Shown in pieces: positions 18,011-27,104 of a DNA stretch of 64,000 nt. The stretch comes from Haloglycomyces albus DSM 45210 (GTDB lineage: Bacteria > Actinomycetota > Actinomycetes > Mycobacteriales > Micromonosporaceae): the NCBI RefSeq assembly GCF_000527155.1, contig NZ_AZUQ01000001.1, positions 2,742,168 through 2,806,167 on the forward strand. Direction: 5' to 3'. Made by a program: the position numbers and the translations under genes. The notes under the pieces are model-generated. The model was not told where the DNA came from. It made no database searches and was given only the letters and a program-made list of their open reading frames with translations. Within the stretch, counting starts at the first letter, position 1, and every line of letters starts with the position of its first letter.

Positions 18011-20476
18011 GTCGAGACGATGCTTCGTTTTAGCCGTGGCCGGAACCGAAAACGGGTCCTCCGGCCACGGATGTTTCGGGTAGCGGCCCCGCATGTCCTT
18101 ACGAACCTCCTGATAAGGACCCTCCCAAAACGAAGCGAGATCGGACGTGATCGCCACCGGACGACCCGCCGGATTCAACAAATGCAGCGATACGCCAACC
18201 CCCGCGATCAGCGGTGTTTCGGTGGCCCCGAACATCTCCTGTAGCTTGACCGCCACCACCGGCCACTCCTGCCCATAATCGACCCGAACCCGACGTCCAC
18301 TCGGAACGGTGATCCATTCGGGAGCAACATCGTCAAGCCGAACCTGCCACGGCAAGAGATTCCGCAAGGCCGCCGCGACGTCGATCGCCTCCACATCGCC
18401 ACGCCGCCGACAATGCGACCACCACGGCTCCAACCAATCGGTGGAATCGACCAGGCTTATATCGTCCACACACGGCCAAGGACTCCCCAGCTGCTCATGG
18501 CAAAACGCCATCCGCTGCCGCAAACGCACCGCCCCCTCATTCCACCGAAGAAGGTCCAGGCCCTCGCGGCGCAGGCCCTCCTCCAGAGCCGTCCGCACCA
18601 GATCCTCATCCGGTTGAGCGAGCGGAACCGACTCCAACTCAACGGCCCCCACTGTGCGTACTCGCCGAGCACGAACGTCCCCGCGCTCGCGGTCCCAAAC
18701 CACCTCCGCACGTTCGGCCACCCCGACCAGTTCGCAGGCGACGTCTCCGTCGATGGGAACCGCCGACCTGATGAGCGCCGTCGCCGATCCCCGGGCTCGA
18801 GTGGCTTCGGCGATGGCCAGCCAACGATGATCGGACAGGGGCGACCCGGGCGTCACGGTTGCCCCCGTACCGGAGACGGTAAGCCATTGACGAGACGACT
18901 GGTCACTGCCGGATTCCCTCCTCCGAGCGACGCGTTCGGGAAAAGCCAAAGCAGTGATGATGGCGGCGGCCTCGTCGTCGCTGGTGGTTCCGTCTATCCG
19001 TGGAACCTTGGTCGACAAACGCTTGACTTCCTTGCGCCATTGCCGGTCGCCCTGAGTGCGAAGTCGCTTCCATTCCTGCAGCAAATCGTCGCCGCGCCCA
19101 CGGCGATCCAAGGCCAGCAAGGCCGTGACCTCCGCTGCCTGGCGGGTCCCTACATATGCAGCACCGTCCAGTAGCGCCCGCGCCAGACGCGGGTGGACGC
19201 CGAACCGAGGCATTTCTCTACCACGGGCTGTCACGTGGCACCGCGCATCGATGGCGGACAGGGAAGTCAGTGTTTCCAGTGCCGCCTGCCATGCGCCCTT
19301 CGGCGGCGGGGTTGACAAGGGCAGTCGATCGACAGGCGTACCCCAGCAGAGAACCTGGAGGGCGAATGCGGTGAGATCGATGGTCTCGATGTCGGGTTTG
19401 GCGTGGGCGGGCCGACGAACATCCTCGGCTTCCGACCAGCAGCGCCACACCACACCTGGCCCTTCCCGTCCGGCTCGACCGGCACGTTGGGCCGTGGACG
19501 AACGCGGCGCCGGAATCGTTGCGAGCCCCGGCAAGCCCCGAGCGTGATCGATGAACGGTCGGCGTGCCAACCCCGCGTCGACCACGATGCGAACCCCCGG
19601 AACGGTCACACTGGATTCGGCTATGTCGGTGGCGAGAATGACGCGACGGCGCTCGCGTGGGAGCATCGCGTCGTTCTGCTCCGCTGTGGGAACGGAACCG
19701 TGCAGGGCCAGCACCTCGGTATCATGGAGGTCCAGGCGTCCGGCCACTCGGTTGATTTCCGCCGTGCCGGGGAGGAAACAGAGGATATCGCCGGTGTCGG
19801 TGGCGTGGGCACGCTCGATGACGCCGGTGACGTGGGCGAGAAATCGCGGTGAGACGCCCTTGTCTCCGAGAGGCCGGTCACGATGGGCGGGAGGTGTCCA
19901 GTGGATATCGACGGGGTGGTCGAGTGGTTCGGTTTCGATAACGGGCGCTTCAGGGAGCAGGACGCGCCATAGGTCGACGTCGGCGGTGGCGGAGGCGGCG
20001 ATGAACGCCAGCTCAGGCCGGAGGATCGCGCGGGACTCGGCGATGAACGCGGCGGCGGTATCGGTTTCGATGTGCCGTTCATGGCATTCGTCGAGCATGA
20101 CCGCGTCGACGTCGGGTAGTTCGGGATCGGCGAGAAGCTGGTTGACAAGGACCCCCGTCGTGACGACCTCGATACGTGTCTTCTGGGACCGACGAGTTTC
20201 ACCGCGGATTCGATAGCCGACCGTCTCTCCGACGGGTTCGCCCAGAATAGCGGCCATACGCTGCGCGGCGGATCTCGCCGCGAGGCGGCGCGGTTCGGCG
20301 ACCACGACTCGGCGTGACGGTTCCTCGTCATCGAGCAGTCCGGCAAGGGCGAGTGGCGCAACGGTGGTTTTTCCGGTACCGGGAGGAGCGGCCAGGATGG
20401 CTGAGGAGTGGCGGTCCACGGCGGTGGACAGGTCGGTCAAGACCTGATTGATCGGCAGCTCTGGGAGTGTGGGCAT
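17999..20476 (-). CDS. hrpB: ATP-dependent helicase HrpB
   Basis: DEAH-box helicase-like protein of 825 residues. The N-terminal helicase core shows GTGKTT (residues about 33-38), the DECH box followed by ERH, SATAD, and the RAGRAGREGPG motif VI. The HA2-like and HrpB-specific C-terminal domains follow. HrpB proteins are found widely in bacteria; RNA substrates are presumed but the cell role is poorly known. It stands alone and its 3' end overlaps DUF418. Confidence 0.95.
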   Translation of the reverse strand: MPTLPELPINQVLTDLSTAVDRHSSAILAAPPGTGKTTVAPLALAGLLDDEEPSRRVVVAEPRRLAARSAAQRMAAILGEPVGETVGYRIRGETRRSQKTRIEVVTTGVLVNQLLADPELPDVDAVMLDECHERHIETDTAAAFIAESRAILRPELAFIAASATADVDLWRVLLPEAPVIETEPLDHPVDIHWTPPAHRDRPLGDKGVSPRFLAHVTGVIERAHATDTGDILCFLPGTAEINRVAGRLDLHDTEVLALHGSVPTAEQNDAMLPRERRRVILATDIAESSVTVPGVRIVVDAGLARRPFIDHARGLPGLATIPAPRSSTAQRAGRAGREGPGVVWRCWSEAEDVRRPAHAKPDIETIDLTAFALQVLCWGTPVDRLPLSTPPPKGAWQAALETLTSLSAIDARCHVTARGREMPRFGVHPRLARALLDGAAYVGTRQAAEVTALLALDRRGRGDDLLQEWKRLRTQGDRQWRKEVKRLSTKVPRIDGTTSDDEAAAIITALAFPERVARRRESGSDQSSRQWLTVSGTGATVTPGSPLSDHRWLAIAEATRARGSATALIRSAVPIDGDVACELVGVAERAEVVWDRERGDVRARRVRTVGAVELESVPLAQPDEDLVRTALEEGLRREGLDLLRWNEGAVRLRQRMAFCHEQLGSPWPCVDDISLVDSTDWLEPWWSHCRRRGDVEAIDVAAALRNLLPWQVRLDDVAPEWITVPSGRRVRVDYGQEWPVVAVKLQEMFGATETPLIAGVGVSLHLLNPAGRPVAITSDLASFWEGPYQEVRKDMRGRYPKHPWPEDPFSVPATAKTKHRLDLPL

Positions 20477-20777
20477 GCCTGCAATTATCCCAAATCGAAT
20501 TCAACGACCATTCCGGCTGCGGTGGTGAGGTGTGGCGCGCGGCCGGTCGAATCCGGCGATCGTGAGAACGTCCAGCACGGTTTTCGGTCTGCCCTGCAGG
20601 AACCGGAGGGTGACGTCGTGCTCGGCTACCACCGTCTGCTCAGAATAAGAACCGGCGAGGTCGATTCGATTCCTTGACAGGCAGTGGTTTCTGTCCGAAT
20701 CGCGACAGCTTGAGCCGACTCTGAACCGTGCGCGAAGCCATGGGCCCGTGCGGCTTCGCCGTAGTAGGCTCTTGCAT
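20477..20777. other. Intergenic region with a possible gene remnant
   Basis: About 300 bases between hrpB and the first ECF41 gene. A minus-strand reading frame at 20501-20665 gives a protein-like segment (GSYSEQTVVAEHDVTLRFLQ, then GRPKTVLDVLTIAGFDRPR) that has no sensible N-terminus, so it may be the tail of a lost gene. I found no ECF41-type promoter here. Confidence 0.3.
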
Positions 20778-21710
20778 ATGGGCACCCTGGAGGACTTCGA
20801 GTCTGCGCGCCCGCGTCTGCTCGCCATCGCCTACCGCATGCTCGGCGCCGTCTCGGAATCCGAAGACGCCGTGCAGGAGACGTATCTGCGCTGGGCGAGA
20901 GCCGACCGAGAAAGCATCCGGGTGCCGGCTGCCTGGCTCACCAAGGTGCTCACCAACATCTGCCTCAACTCCCTGACGTCGGCACGCGCACGCCGCGAGG
21001 AGTACATAGGCCAGTGGCTTCCCGAACCGGTGCTTGACGGCGACCCTGTAGTGGGCCCCCTCGAGACGGCGGAGCAGCGGGAGTCGGTCTCGCTTGCCGT
21101 CCTGTATCTGCTGGAGAAGCTGACTCCGCAGGAGCGAGCGGTCTTCGTTCTCAAGGAGTCCTTCTCTCACTCCCACACGGAGATAGCCGAGATCCTGGAG
21201 ATTTCGACGGCCAACTCGCAGCAGCTGTTCAGCCGCGCCAAGCGCCACCTGGCGGACGCCAAAAGGTCAGCGGAGGTGGACCGAGACGCGGCCGAGCGGA
21301 TCATCAAGGAGTTCCTCAAGGCCGCCTCTAGCGGCGACACTGAAACGCTGGTCGCCCTGCTGACCTCCGACGCGGTGGTGATCGGCGACGGTGGAGGCGT
21401 CGTGACCGCCGCCCGCAAGCCGGTGCTGGGTGCCGAGCGCGTCGCCAAGCTGATCACCGGTCTGTTCCGCCCGTCGCAGCGTCAGCTGGAGATGATCGGC
21501 GGACTGCCGGACCTGTACTTCACCTACGCCAACGGCACGCCGTCGCTGGCCATCACCGTCGGCGAGAAGGTTGTGGGCGTGATCGCCTTCAGCTTCGAGG
21601 GCGGATCCGTCTCGGCGATCCACGACGCGGTCAACCCGGGCAAACTTACCGCCTTCGAACGCGCGTGGAACAGCTTCGACCACGGGGAGCCGCTGCACAG
21701 TTTCGAGTGA
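20778..21710 (+). CDS. ECF41-type (SigJ-like) RNA polymerase sigma factor
   Basis: Extracytoplasmic-function sigma factor of 310 residues. Region 2 (about 5-70, RPRLLAIAYRMLGAVSESED) and region 4 (about 110-165, LTPQERAVFVL) are followed by a SnoaL-like domain (about 180-300) with the GDGGG motif and the NPGKL segment typical of ECF41. In this group the C-terminal domain replaces an anti-sigma factor and controls activity. I chose ATG 20778; an in-frame GTG or similar start at 20748 looks like readthrough. The FAD oxidoreductase gene begins 76 bases later, the usual partner arrangement. Base use is visibly richer in G and C than flanking genes, as in its partner. Confidence 0.92.
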   Translation: MGTLEDFESARPRLLAIAYRMLGAVSESEDAVQETYLRWARADRESIRVPAAWLTKVLTNICLNSLTSARARREEYIGQWLPEPVLDGDPVVGPLETAEQRESVSLAVLYLLEKLTPQERAVFVLKESFSHSHTEIAEILEISTANSQQLFSRAKRHLADAKRSAEVDRDAAERIIKEFLKAASSGDTETLVALLTSDAVVIGDGGGVVTAARKPVLGAERVAKLITGLFRPSQRQLEMIGGLPDLYFTYANGTPSLAITVGEKVVGVIAFSFEGGSVSAIHDAVNPGKLTAFERAWNSFDHGEPLHSFE

Positions 21711-21786
21711 CCCACATCGCTCTGAGGACGTGTCAGGTTTTTCGCGGCCGCCCGGTTCAGGGAGCGACAAGAACCGAGGAGGAACC

Positions 21787-22908
21787 ATGAAACACCGCAT
21801 CGTCGTACTCGGAGCCGGATACTCGGGCGCCCACGCCGCCTCGCGGATCGCCCGTCGACTGCGCCGGGAGGACGTCGAGGTCACGCTCGTCAACGCCGAA
21901 CCCGACTTCGTGGAACGCGTGCGCCTGCACCAGATCGCCGCCGGACAGGACTTGCTGGTCCACCGGCTCGACGAGCTGTTCGCCGGCACCGGGGTCCGCC
22001 TACGTATCGACCGTGTGACGGGACTGGACGTGGAGGACAAGAAAGTCGCTACCGAGACGGGCGAACTCCGCTACGATACGTTGATCTACTCCCTCGGAAG
22101 CTTCGGCCGAACTCCTGAGGGCACGTACAGCGTCGCTGACTACCCCGGGGCGCTGCGGCTGCGCAAGAGGCTGTCGAGTCTGGGCGATGGCGAGCGCGTG
22201 CCCGTCGTCGGCGGCGGACTGACGGGCCTCGAAGCGGCCACCGAGATCGCCGAGACGCGGCCGGGCCTGGCGGTCACGCTGGCCACGGCGGGCGAACTCG
22301 GTGACTGGTTGGCACCCGGAGCGAGGCGGCACCTGCGCCAAGTGGTCGCGAAGCTGGGGATCACGCTCGAAGAGAACCGAGTAGTCGACCCGGGCGAGAC
22401 CGGGGCGACCACGGTCTGGTGCACCGGGTTCACTGCCTCCACACTCGCGGAAGGCACGGCCCTCGAGACCGATGCCGACGGGCGGATTAAGGTGGACGAG
22501 ACCATGCAGTCCACATCGCACCCGGACGTTTACGCCATCGGCGACAGCGCCTGCGCTCCCGGACCCCGAGGCCAAGTCAGCCTGATGCGCTGCGGCGCGG
22601 GCGTCCCGCAGGCCTGGCAGGCGGCCGGCGCGATCACGGCGCGGCTGACCGGCCGCAAGCCCCGATGCCTTCCGCTGGGCTACGTCCACCAGGCGATCAG
22701 CCTGGGTCGCAAAGAGTCGCTCATCCAGTTCGTCACCTGGGACGACCGTCCCCGCCGCGGATTCCTGACGGGAAGAGCGGGCGCCCACTACAAGGAGCTG
22801 GTGTGCCGCTTCGCGGTCAATGCGATCCGCTGGCCGCAGCGCATGCCCGGCCGCCGCAGGGCTGTCACGACTACTCCCGCGCTAGACGGCGATCAGGTCC
22901 ACACCTGA
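21787..22908 (+). CDS. NAD(P)/FAD-dependent oxidoreductase partnered with ECF41
   Basis: Flavoprotein of 373 residues of the pyridine nucleotide-disulphide oxidoreductase fold, close in layout to type II NADH dehydrogenases. The FAD loop is GAGYSGAHAASR near residue 9, the NAD(P) loop GGGLTGLEAATE near 140, and the C-terminal FAD site YAIGDSACAPG near 250. No redox CxxC pair is seen. GAGGAGGA precedes ATG 21787. Oxidoreductases of this kind are common ECF41 partners; the electron acceptor is unknown. A weak ECF41 -35-like TGTCAGG lies at 21731, but the -10 does not match well. Confidence 0.85.
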   Translation: MKHRIVVLGAGYSGAHAASRIARRLRREDVEVTLVNAEPDFVERVRLHQIAAGQDLLVHRLDELFAGTGVRLRIDRVTGLDVEDKKVATETGELRYDTLIYSLGSFGRTPEGTYSVADYPGALRLRKRLSSLGDGERVPVVGGGLTGLEAATEIAETRPGLAVTLATAGELGDWLAPGARRHLRQVVAKLGITLEENRVVDPGETGATTVWCTGFTASTLAEGTALETDADGRIKVDETMQSTSHPDVYAIGDSACAPGPRGQVSLMRCGAGVPQAWQAAGAITARLTGRKPRCLPLGYVHQAISLGRKESLIQFVTWDDRPRRGFLTGRAGAHYKELVCRFAVNAIRWPQRMPGRRRAVTTTPALDGDQVHT

Positions 22909-22948
22909 TAGGGCGCTCGCGGATAGGAGAGCTGCTCTGAGTGCACAG

Positions 22949-23311
22949 TTGCACGGAATTGTCGTCGATACCGCTGACCCGGATCGATTGGCCGGGTTCT
23001 ATGAGGGATTGCTTTCGACGGTTTGGATTCACGACGAGGCCGATTGGGTGATGGTAGGCACGAGTCCCAACGACGTGGAACCGGTCTACCCGCGAGCGCC
23101 CGGCCATGTCGCACCGATGTGGCCCGATTCCGCAGTCCCGCAACAGGTGCACTTGGATGTCCGAGTCGAAGATCTGGATGTCGAATATGAACGGTGCGTC
23201 TCCTGGGGAGCCGAGTGTCGCAGCGAGTTGAATGACCGTTGCCGAACATATGCCGAACCTTCCGGCCACCCGTTCTGCCTGGTCGCGATCTCAGTGAACA
23301 TGGTCCGGTAA
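22949..23311 (+). CDS. VOC family (glyoxalase-like) protein
   Basis: Small vicinal-oxygen-chelate protein of about 120-124 residues with one beta-alpha-beta-beta-beta pair: HGIVVDTADPDRLAGFY at the start and VHLDVRVEDLD in the second half. These proteins often bind metals or antibiotics, but no function can be assigned. The coordinates use TTG 22949. The better-placed start may be CTG 22937, six to seven bases after AGGAGA, giving an N-terminus like other family members (SAQLHGIVVD). No ATG or GTG is available in frame. Confidence 0.78.
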   Translation: MHGIVVDTADPDRLAGFYEGLLSTVWIHDEADWVMVGTSPNDVEPVYPRAPGHVAPMWPDSAVPQQVHLDVRVEDLDVEYERCVSWGAECRSELNDRCRTYAEPSGHPFCLVAISVNMVR

Positions 23312-23324
23312 TAGCGACGAACAT

Positions 23325-23351
23325 GTGGCCCCGTCGTAGTGACGGGGCCAC
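23325..23351. terminator. Bidirectional terminator between convergent genes
   Basis: Perfect 11-base arms GTGGCCCCGTC and GACGGGGCCAC around a GTAGT loop. It lies between the VOC stop and the stop of the carboxymuconolactone decarboxylase gene, so it should serve both. Confidence 0.8.
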
Positions 23352-23360
23352 GCGGTTTCC

Positions 23361-23834
23361 TTAATCGAACTGGCCGGGAACGTAGTCGCCGCCGGGTGCG
23401 TGGAGCGCGGCGTTTATGCGGTTGAAGGCGTTGATGAGGGCGGCGTTGCCTACCAGCTCGGCAATCGCGTCCTCGTCGAAGTGTTTGGTTACCTCTGCCC
23501 ACAGTTCGTCGTCCACGTGGTCCCTATCGTCGGTGATACGAGTGATCGCTTCGGTGAACCGCAGCGCAACCCGTTCAGCTTCGGTGAAGCAGTTCGCTTC
23601 TTTCCACGCTCCTACCATGATCACGCGCTTCTGGTCTTCACCGGCTGCCAAGGCGTCCTTGGTGTGCATGTCGAGGCAGAAGCTGCATCCGTTGATCTGG
23701 CTGGCTCGGATTTTCACCAATTCCGCGATGCTCTGCGGCAAAGCATTCCCTGAGATGGCCGTATTTGCCTGGACGAGCCCTCCTATGAATTTCTTCCCGA
23801 TCGTATTGGTGTAAATGTCCATACGTGCTTCCAT
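23361..23834 (-). CDS. Carboxymuconolactone decarboxylase family protein (AhpD-like)
   Basis: All-helical protein of 157 residues with the AhpD core. The redox motif is CSFC in GCSFCLDMHTKDA (about residues 52-64), with the downstream His usually needed for peroxidase activity. This suggests thiol-based peroxide reduction rather than true decarboxylation. It starts 18 bases after the second ECF41 gene and is the classic partner of that sigma group. An internal ATG four codons in is an alternative start. Confidence 0.9.
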   Translation of the reverse strand: MEARMDIYTNTIGKKFIGGLVQANTAISGNALPQSIAELVKIRASQINGCSFCLDMHTKDALAAGEDQKRVIMVGAWKEANCFTEAERVALRFTEAITRITDDRDHVDDELWAEVTKHFDEDAIAELVGNAALINAFNRINAALHAPGGDYVPGQFD

Positions 23835-23852
23835 GAGGTTTCCTTCCTTGTT

Positions 23853-24746
23853 CTAGTTCTGGCTGTGGGACAGTCCGTGAAATTTGTGGGGGTTGCGGAC
23901 GGCGTCGATCGTCCGGATGCGTCCGTTGCGGATACCGAGGGTGAATACCGTTTCGGTGTGCTCGGTGGAAAACACGACCAGAGCCGGGTTGCCATTGATG
24001 ATGGTGTGCCGGAGGGAAAAGTGGTCGTCGATAGGGCGAACTCCCGCCAGGAAACGGGCGATTTTGTCGTGTCCCAGGATGGGATTGAGTGCCGCCTGTA
24101 CGAGACCGCCACCGTCGGAGATGAGCACCGCGTCCGGATCGAGTAGTTGCAAAAGTCGTTGCAGGTCGCCGTCGGTCATGGCGCTTCCAAAGGCTTCCAC
24201 GACCTCGCGATGATCCCCGGGGTCCACGTCGAAGCGAGGTTTCCTCTCTCGTACGTGTTGTCGAGCGCGAGCGGCCAGTTTGCGGCAGGCCTGTGGACTG
24301 CGCCCGAGTGCCGTACCGACCTCGTCGAACGGAACCGAGAACACGTCGTGCAGGACGAAGGCGGCGCGTTCGGACGGGGTTAGTGTTTCGAGAACCACCA
24401 ACATGGCCCAGGAGAGCGAATCGGCCAGGGTGGCCCGCTCGGCCGGGTCCGACCCGGTCTCCACCGGTTCGGGTAGCCACGGACCGATGTAGTTCTCGCG
24501 TTGCCGACGCGCCGAGCGGAGAGTATCCAGAGCCAGCCGCGAAGTGGTGGTGACCAACCAGCCGGTCACGTCCTCGATGGCGTCGGTGTTCGTGCCCTGC
24601 AGCCGTATCCATGCTTCTTGGACGGCATCCTCCGCCTCGGGAAGCGTTCCCAGGAGTCCATAGGCGACTCCAATGAGTCGCGGTCGCAACTCCTGATACT
24701 CGGCTACGAGTTCGTCGGTGTTCCAAGCCCGTTGTTGTTCGCTCAT
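23853..24746 (-). CDS. ECF41-type sigma factor with SnoaL-like C-terminus
   Basis: Sigma factor of 297 residues. Region 2 (ELRPRLIGVAYGLLGTLPEA, about 14-33) and region 4 (about 118-170) precede the SnoaL-like domain, which has ISDGGGLVQAALNP and ends VRNPHKFHGL, the ECF41 hallmark. ATG 24746 is the true start: an ECF41 promoter lies at 24755-24781, downstream of an earlier in-frame start at 24809. The mRNA would therefore have little or no leader. It forms a two-gene operon with the CMD gene. The ECF41 gene at 20778 is similar but belongs to a different module. Confidence 0.93.
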   Translation of the reverse strand: MSEQQRAWNTDELVAEYQELRPRLIGVAYGLLGTLPEAEDAVQEAWIRLQGTNTDAIEDVTGWLVTTTSRLALDTLRSARRQRENYIGPWLPEPVETGSDPAERATLADSLSWAMLVVLETLTPSERAAFVLHDVFSVPFDEVGTALGRSPQACRKLAARARQHVRERKPRFDVDPGDHREVVEAFGSAMTDGDLQRLLQLLDPDAVLISDGGGLVQAALNPILGHDKIARFLAGVRPIDDHFSLRHTIINGNPALVVFSTEHTETVFTLGIRNGRIRTIDAVRNPHKFHGLSHSQN

Positions 24747-24754
24747 ACCCAGTG

Positions 24755-24781
24755 GACGAGGCGGCACGCGAAAACGTGACA
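24755..24781 (-). promoter_or_regulatory. ECF41 autoregulatory promoter
   Basis: On the minus strand TGTCACG (24781-24775) and CGTC (24758-24755) are exactly 16 bases apart, matching the published ECF41 promoter TGTCACA-n16-CGTC at all but one base. It lies nine bases upstream of the sigma-gene ATG, so the sigma factor should transcribe its own operon. Confidence 0.85.
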
Positions 24782-24814
24782 GAAAAACCGAAAATGTGTC
24801 GACAGGCACAAAAA

Positions 24815-24841
24815 GGGGTGAACGCCCATTGCGTTCACCCC
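24815..24841 (-). terminator. Rho-independent terminator of the MMPL gene
   Basis: Perfect 11-base arms GGGGTGAACGC and GCGTTCACCCC with a five-base loop, followed on the minus strand by TTTTT. It lies seven bases after the MMPL stop and shields the ECF41 promoter from readthrough. Confidence 0.9.
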
Positions 24842-24848
24842 GAACAGA

Positions 24849-26993
24849 TTAACTCAGTGAAGCCGGTACGCGAGGTTTCCGCTGCGTCTCCGCCTGCTCT
24901 TCCTCAACCGTCACCCGAGGTAGAAAGCGGTCCAGCCAGCGGGGAATCCACCAGGCGCGAGCTCCGAACAGCCGCATGATCGCCGGCATGGCGAAGGAAC
25001 GAATCACGAACGCGTCCAGGAAAATCGCCACGGCCATACCGATACCGAACTGCTGCATCATCCGCACGTCGGACAGGACGAAGGAGGCGAACACCGCGAT
25101 CATGATCGTCGCCGCCGCCGTCACGACCGAACCGGTCGACACCAGTCCTTTACGCACTGCGTACGAAGCGTCTCGCGAACGAACCCACTCCTCACGCATC
25201 CGTGACACCAGGAAAACCTCGTAGTCCATCGACAGTCCGAAAACGATGGCGAACAACATAATCGGTACGAAACTCTCCACCGGACCCGGCTCGATTCCAA
25301 ACCACCCCCGCTGGAAGATCACTGAAACCACACCCAGCGAGGCGGCGATCATCACGACGTTCAAAAGCGCCGCCTTCAGAGGAATGAGCACCGACCGGAA
25401 CACCAACAGCAGAATGACAAACGTCAGGCCGACGACGAAGAGCAGAAACACCGCCGCCGAATCGCGGATCGCCTCGTTGTAGTCGATCGCGGCGGTCGTC
25501 ATACCACCGACCAGATGGTCACCCGGAGCCTCAGCGAGGGCGTCGTCGCGCAGCTGATGCACCAGATCGATCGTTTCGTCGGCATTCGGCCCTTCGACGG
25601 GAATCGCCGTCGACAGCCAGAACCCGTCGTCCAGTTCCACCGCGGGGGACACCGACTCCACCGCGGACAGCTCTTCCATCGCACCGACCGTCGCCTCCGC
25701 GTCCTCACGCGAACCTTCGGTGGAGATCATCAACGGGCCGTTCGCTCCCGGACCGAAACCCTCGGCCATCAGATCGTATGCCTCCCGGGTGGGAAGACCG
25801 TCCGCATCACTTCCGGCATCGGCGAAACCCAGACGCAGATTCATGATCGGCGACGCGAGCACCAGCAACACCACGCCGACACCGACCGAGGCGGCCACAG
25901 CGTGCCGCTCAATGAATCGAGACCAACCCCACCACCGTGAGTTCTCCTGTCGACGCCCCTTCGCCGCCCGCCGATGAGCATTCTTCTCCAAACGCTTGCC
26001 GAACAAAGTCAACAGCGACGGAAGCAAGGTCACCGACGCGATCATGGTCAACAGAACCGTGACCGACACGCCCAAAGCGACACCCTGCAAAGCTGCCAGA
26101 CCGGTCGCCCACAGCCCCAAGAGAGCCACCATGACCACCGAACCGGCGAACAGCACCGAACGCCCAGCGGTATCGATGGCTTTATCAGTGGCCTCGGCCC
26201 GATCCAGGCCGTTCTGAATCTCCGAACGATATCGAGCAAAGATCAACAACGCGTAATCGATACCGACACCCAAGCCCACCAAAAACATGTTCGGCGGCAA
26301 ATACGTCGGCAATACGATCACGTTCGACACCAACGCCATCACGCCATACGCGCTCCCCACCGCGAAGACAGCCGTAATCAGCGGCATCCCCGCCGCCACA
26401 AACGAACCGAACATGACCACCAGAATCACCAAGGCCGCCGTCATCCCGACACCCTCAGCACTACCGCCGGCTTCATCCTCCTGAACCTCAGAGATCACGT
26501 CACCGCCGGCCACGGCCGTCACATCGTCATCCGAGGCCCCTTCCACCTGATCCAGCAGATCCAGAGCCTGCGCGTTCGAACCGTCCCACTGGGCTGTGGC
26601 ATAGGCGATCGTGCCGTCCTCGCTGACCGCACCGGGAACCTCAAACGGTGAATCCACCCCGGCGACCCCAGGGAGAGACTCCACCTCCCTCAGAAGACTC
26701 GCAATAGCCGATTCCTGAGAATCAATCCCACCAGCGGCCTCAAAAACAATCCTGACCTCATCCGAGTCGAACCCGGTATCGATCTCTTCCAAACGATCGG
26801 ACAACTCCTGCGACTGCGAACCGGGAAGCGAATGGTCATCCTCAAACGCCGAACCGACCGAGGTCGCAGCGGCCAACAAACCACCCAGAATCGCCAGCCA
26901 CGCTACCAAAGCCCACCACGGACACCGCCGCGTCCACGCCGAAACCCGCACCAGAGGCGAGGAGGAACGAGAAGAAATAGCACCTGTCATCAT
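24849..26993 (-). CDS. MMPL family RND-type transporter
   Basis: Large membrane protein of about 714 residues with the MMPL duplicated plan: one helix, an extracellular domain, five or six helices, then the same again. The second half shows the intramembrane FGLSMDYEVFLVSRMREEW motif and the first half GVGIDYALLIFARYR, which carry proton-relay residues. The C-terminus is basic and polar. Such proteins export lipids or drugs. I prefer ATG 26993 (or the next codon); the frame stays open to a TTG at 27104 just after the response-regulator stop. It is downstream of and probably cotranscribed with the two-component genes. Confidence 0.9.
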   Translation of the reverse strand: MMTGAISSRSSSPLVRVSAWTRRCPWWALVAWLAILGGLLAAATSVGSAFEDDHSLPGSQSQELSDRLEEIDTGFDSDEVRIVFEAAGGIDSQESAIASLLREVESLPGVAGVDSPFEVPGAVSEDGTIAYATAQWDGSNAQALDLLDQVEGASDDDVTAVAGGDVISEVQEDEAGGSAEGVGMTAALVILVVMFGSFVAAGMPLITAVFAVGSAYGVMALVSNVIVLPTYLPPNMFLVGLGVGIDYALLIFARYRSEIQNGLDRAEATDKAIDTAGRSVLFAGSVVMVALLGLWATGLAALQGVALGVSVTVLLTMIASVTLLPSLLTLFGKRLEKNAHRRAAKGRRQENSRWWGWSRFIERHAVAASVGVGVVLLVLASPIMNLRLGFADAGSDADGLPTREAYDLMAEGFGPGANGPLMISTEGSREDAEATVGAMEELSAVESVSPAVELDDGFWLSTAIPVEGPNADETIDLVHQLRDDALAEAPGDHLVGGMTTAAIDYNEAIRDSAAVFLLFVVGLTFVILLLVFRSVLIPLKAALLNVVMIAASLGVVSVIFQRGWFGIEPGPVESFVPIMLFAIVFGLSMDYEVFLVSRMREEWVRSRDASYAVRKGLVSTGSVVTAAATIMIAVFASFVLSDVRMMQQFGIGMAVAIFLDAFVIRSFAMPAIMRLFGARAWWIPRWLDRFLPRVTVEEEQAETQRKPRVPASLS

Positions 26994-27104
26994 GGGTTCC
27001 AGCTTGGTCCACCACGCACCACCCGGCATCGGCCCAAGGCGGGCAATCCACCGACCACCCCGGTCGTACACCAACGGCAACGTACAACCGGGGGAGTAGA
27101 CCAA

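Noticed and set aside
21731-21757. ECF41 promoter before the FAD oxidoreductase
   Set aside because: TGTCAGG is close to the -35, but at 16 bases the -10 reads GGTT instead of CGTC; too weak to call.
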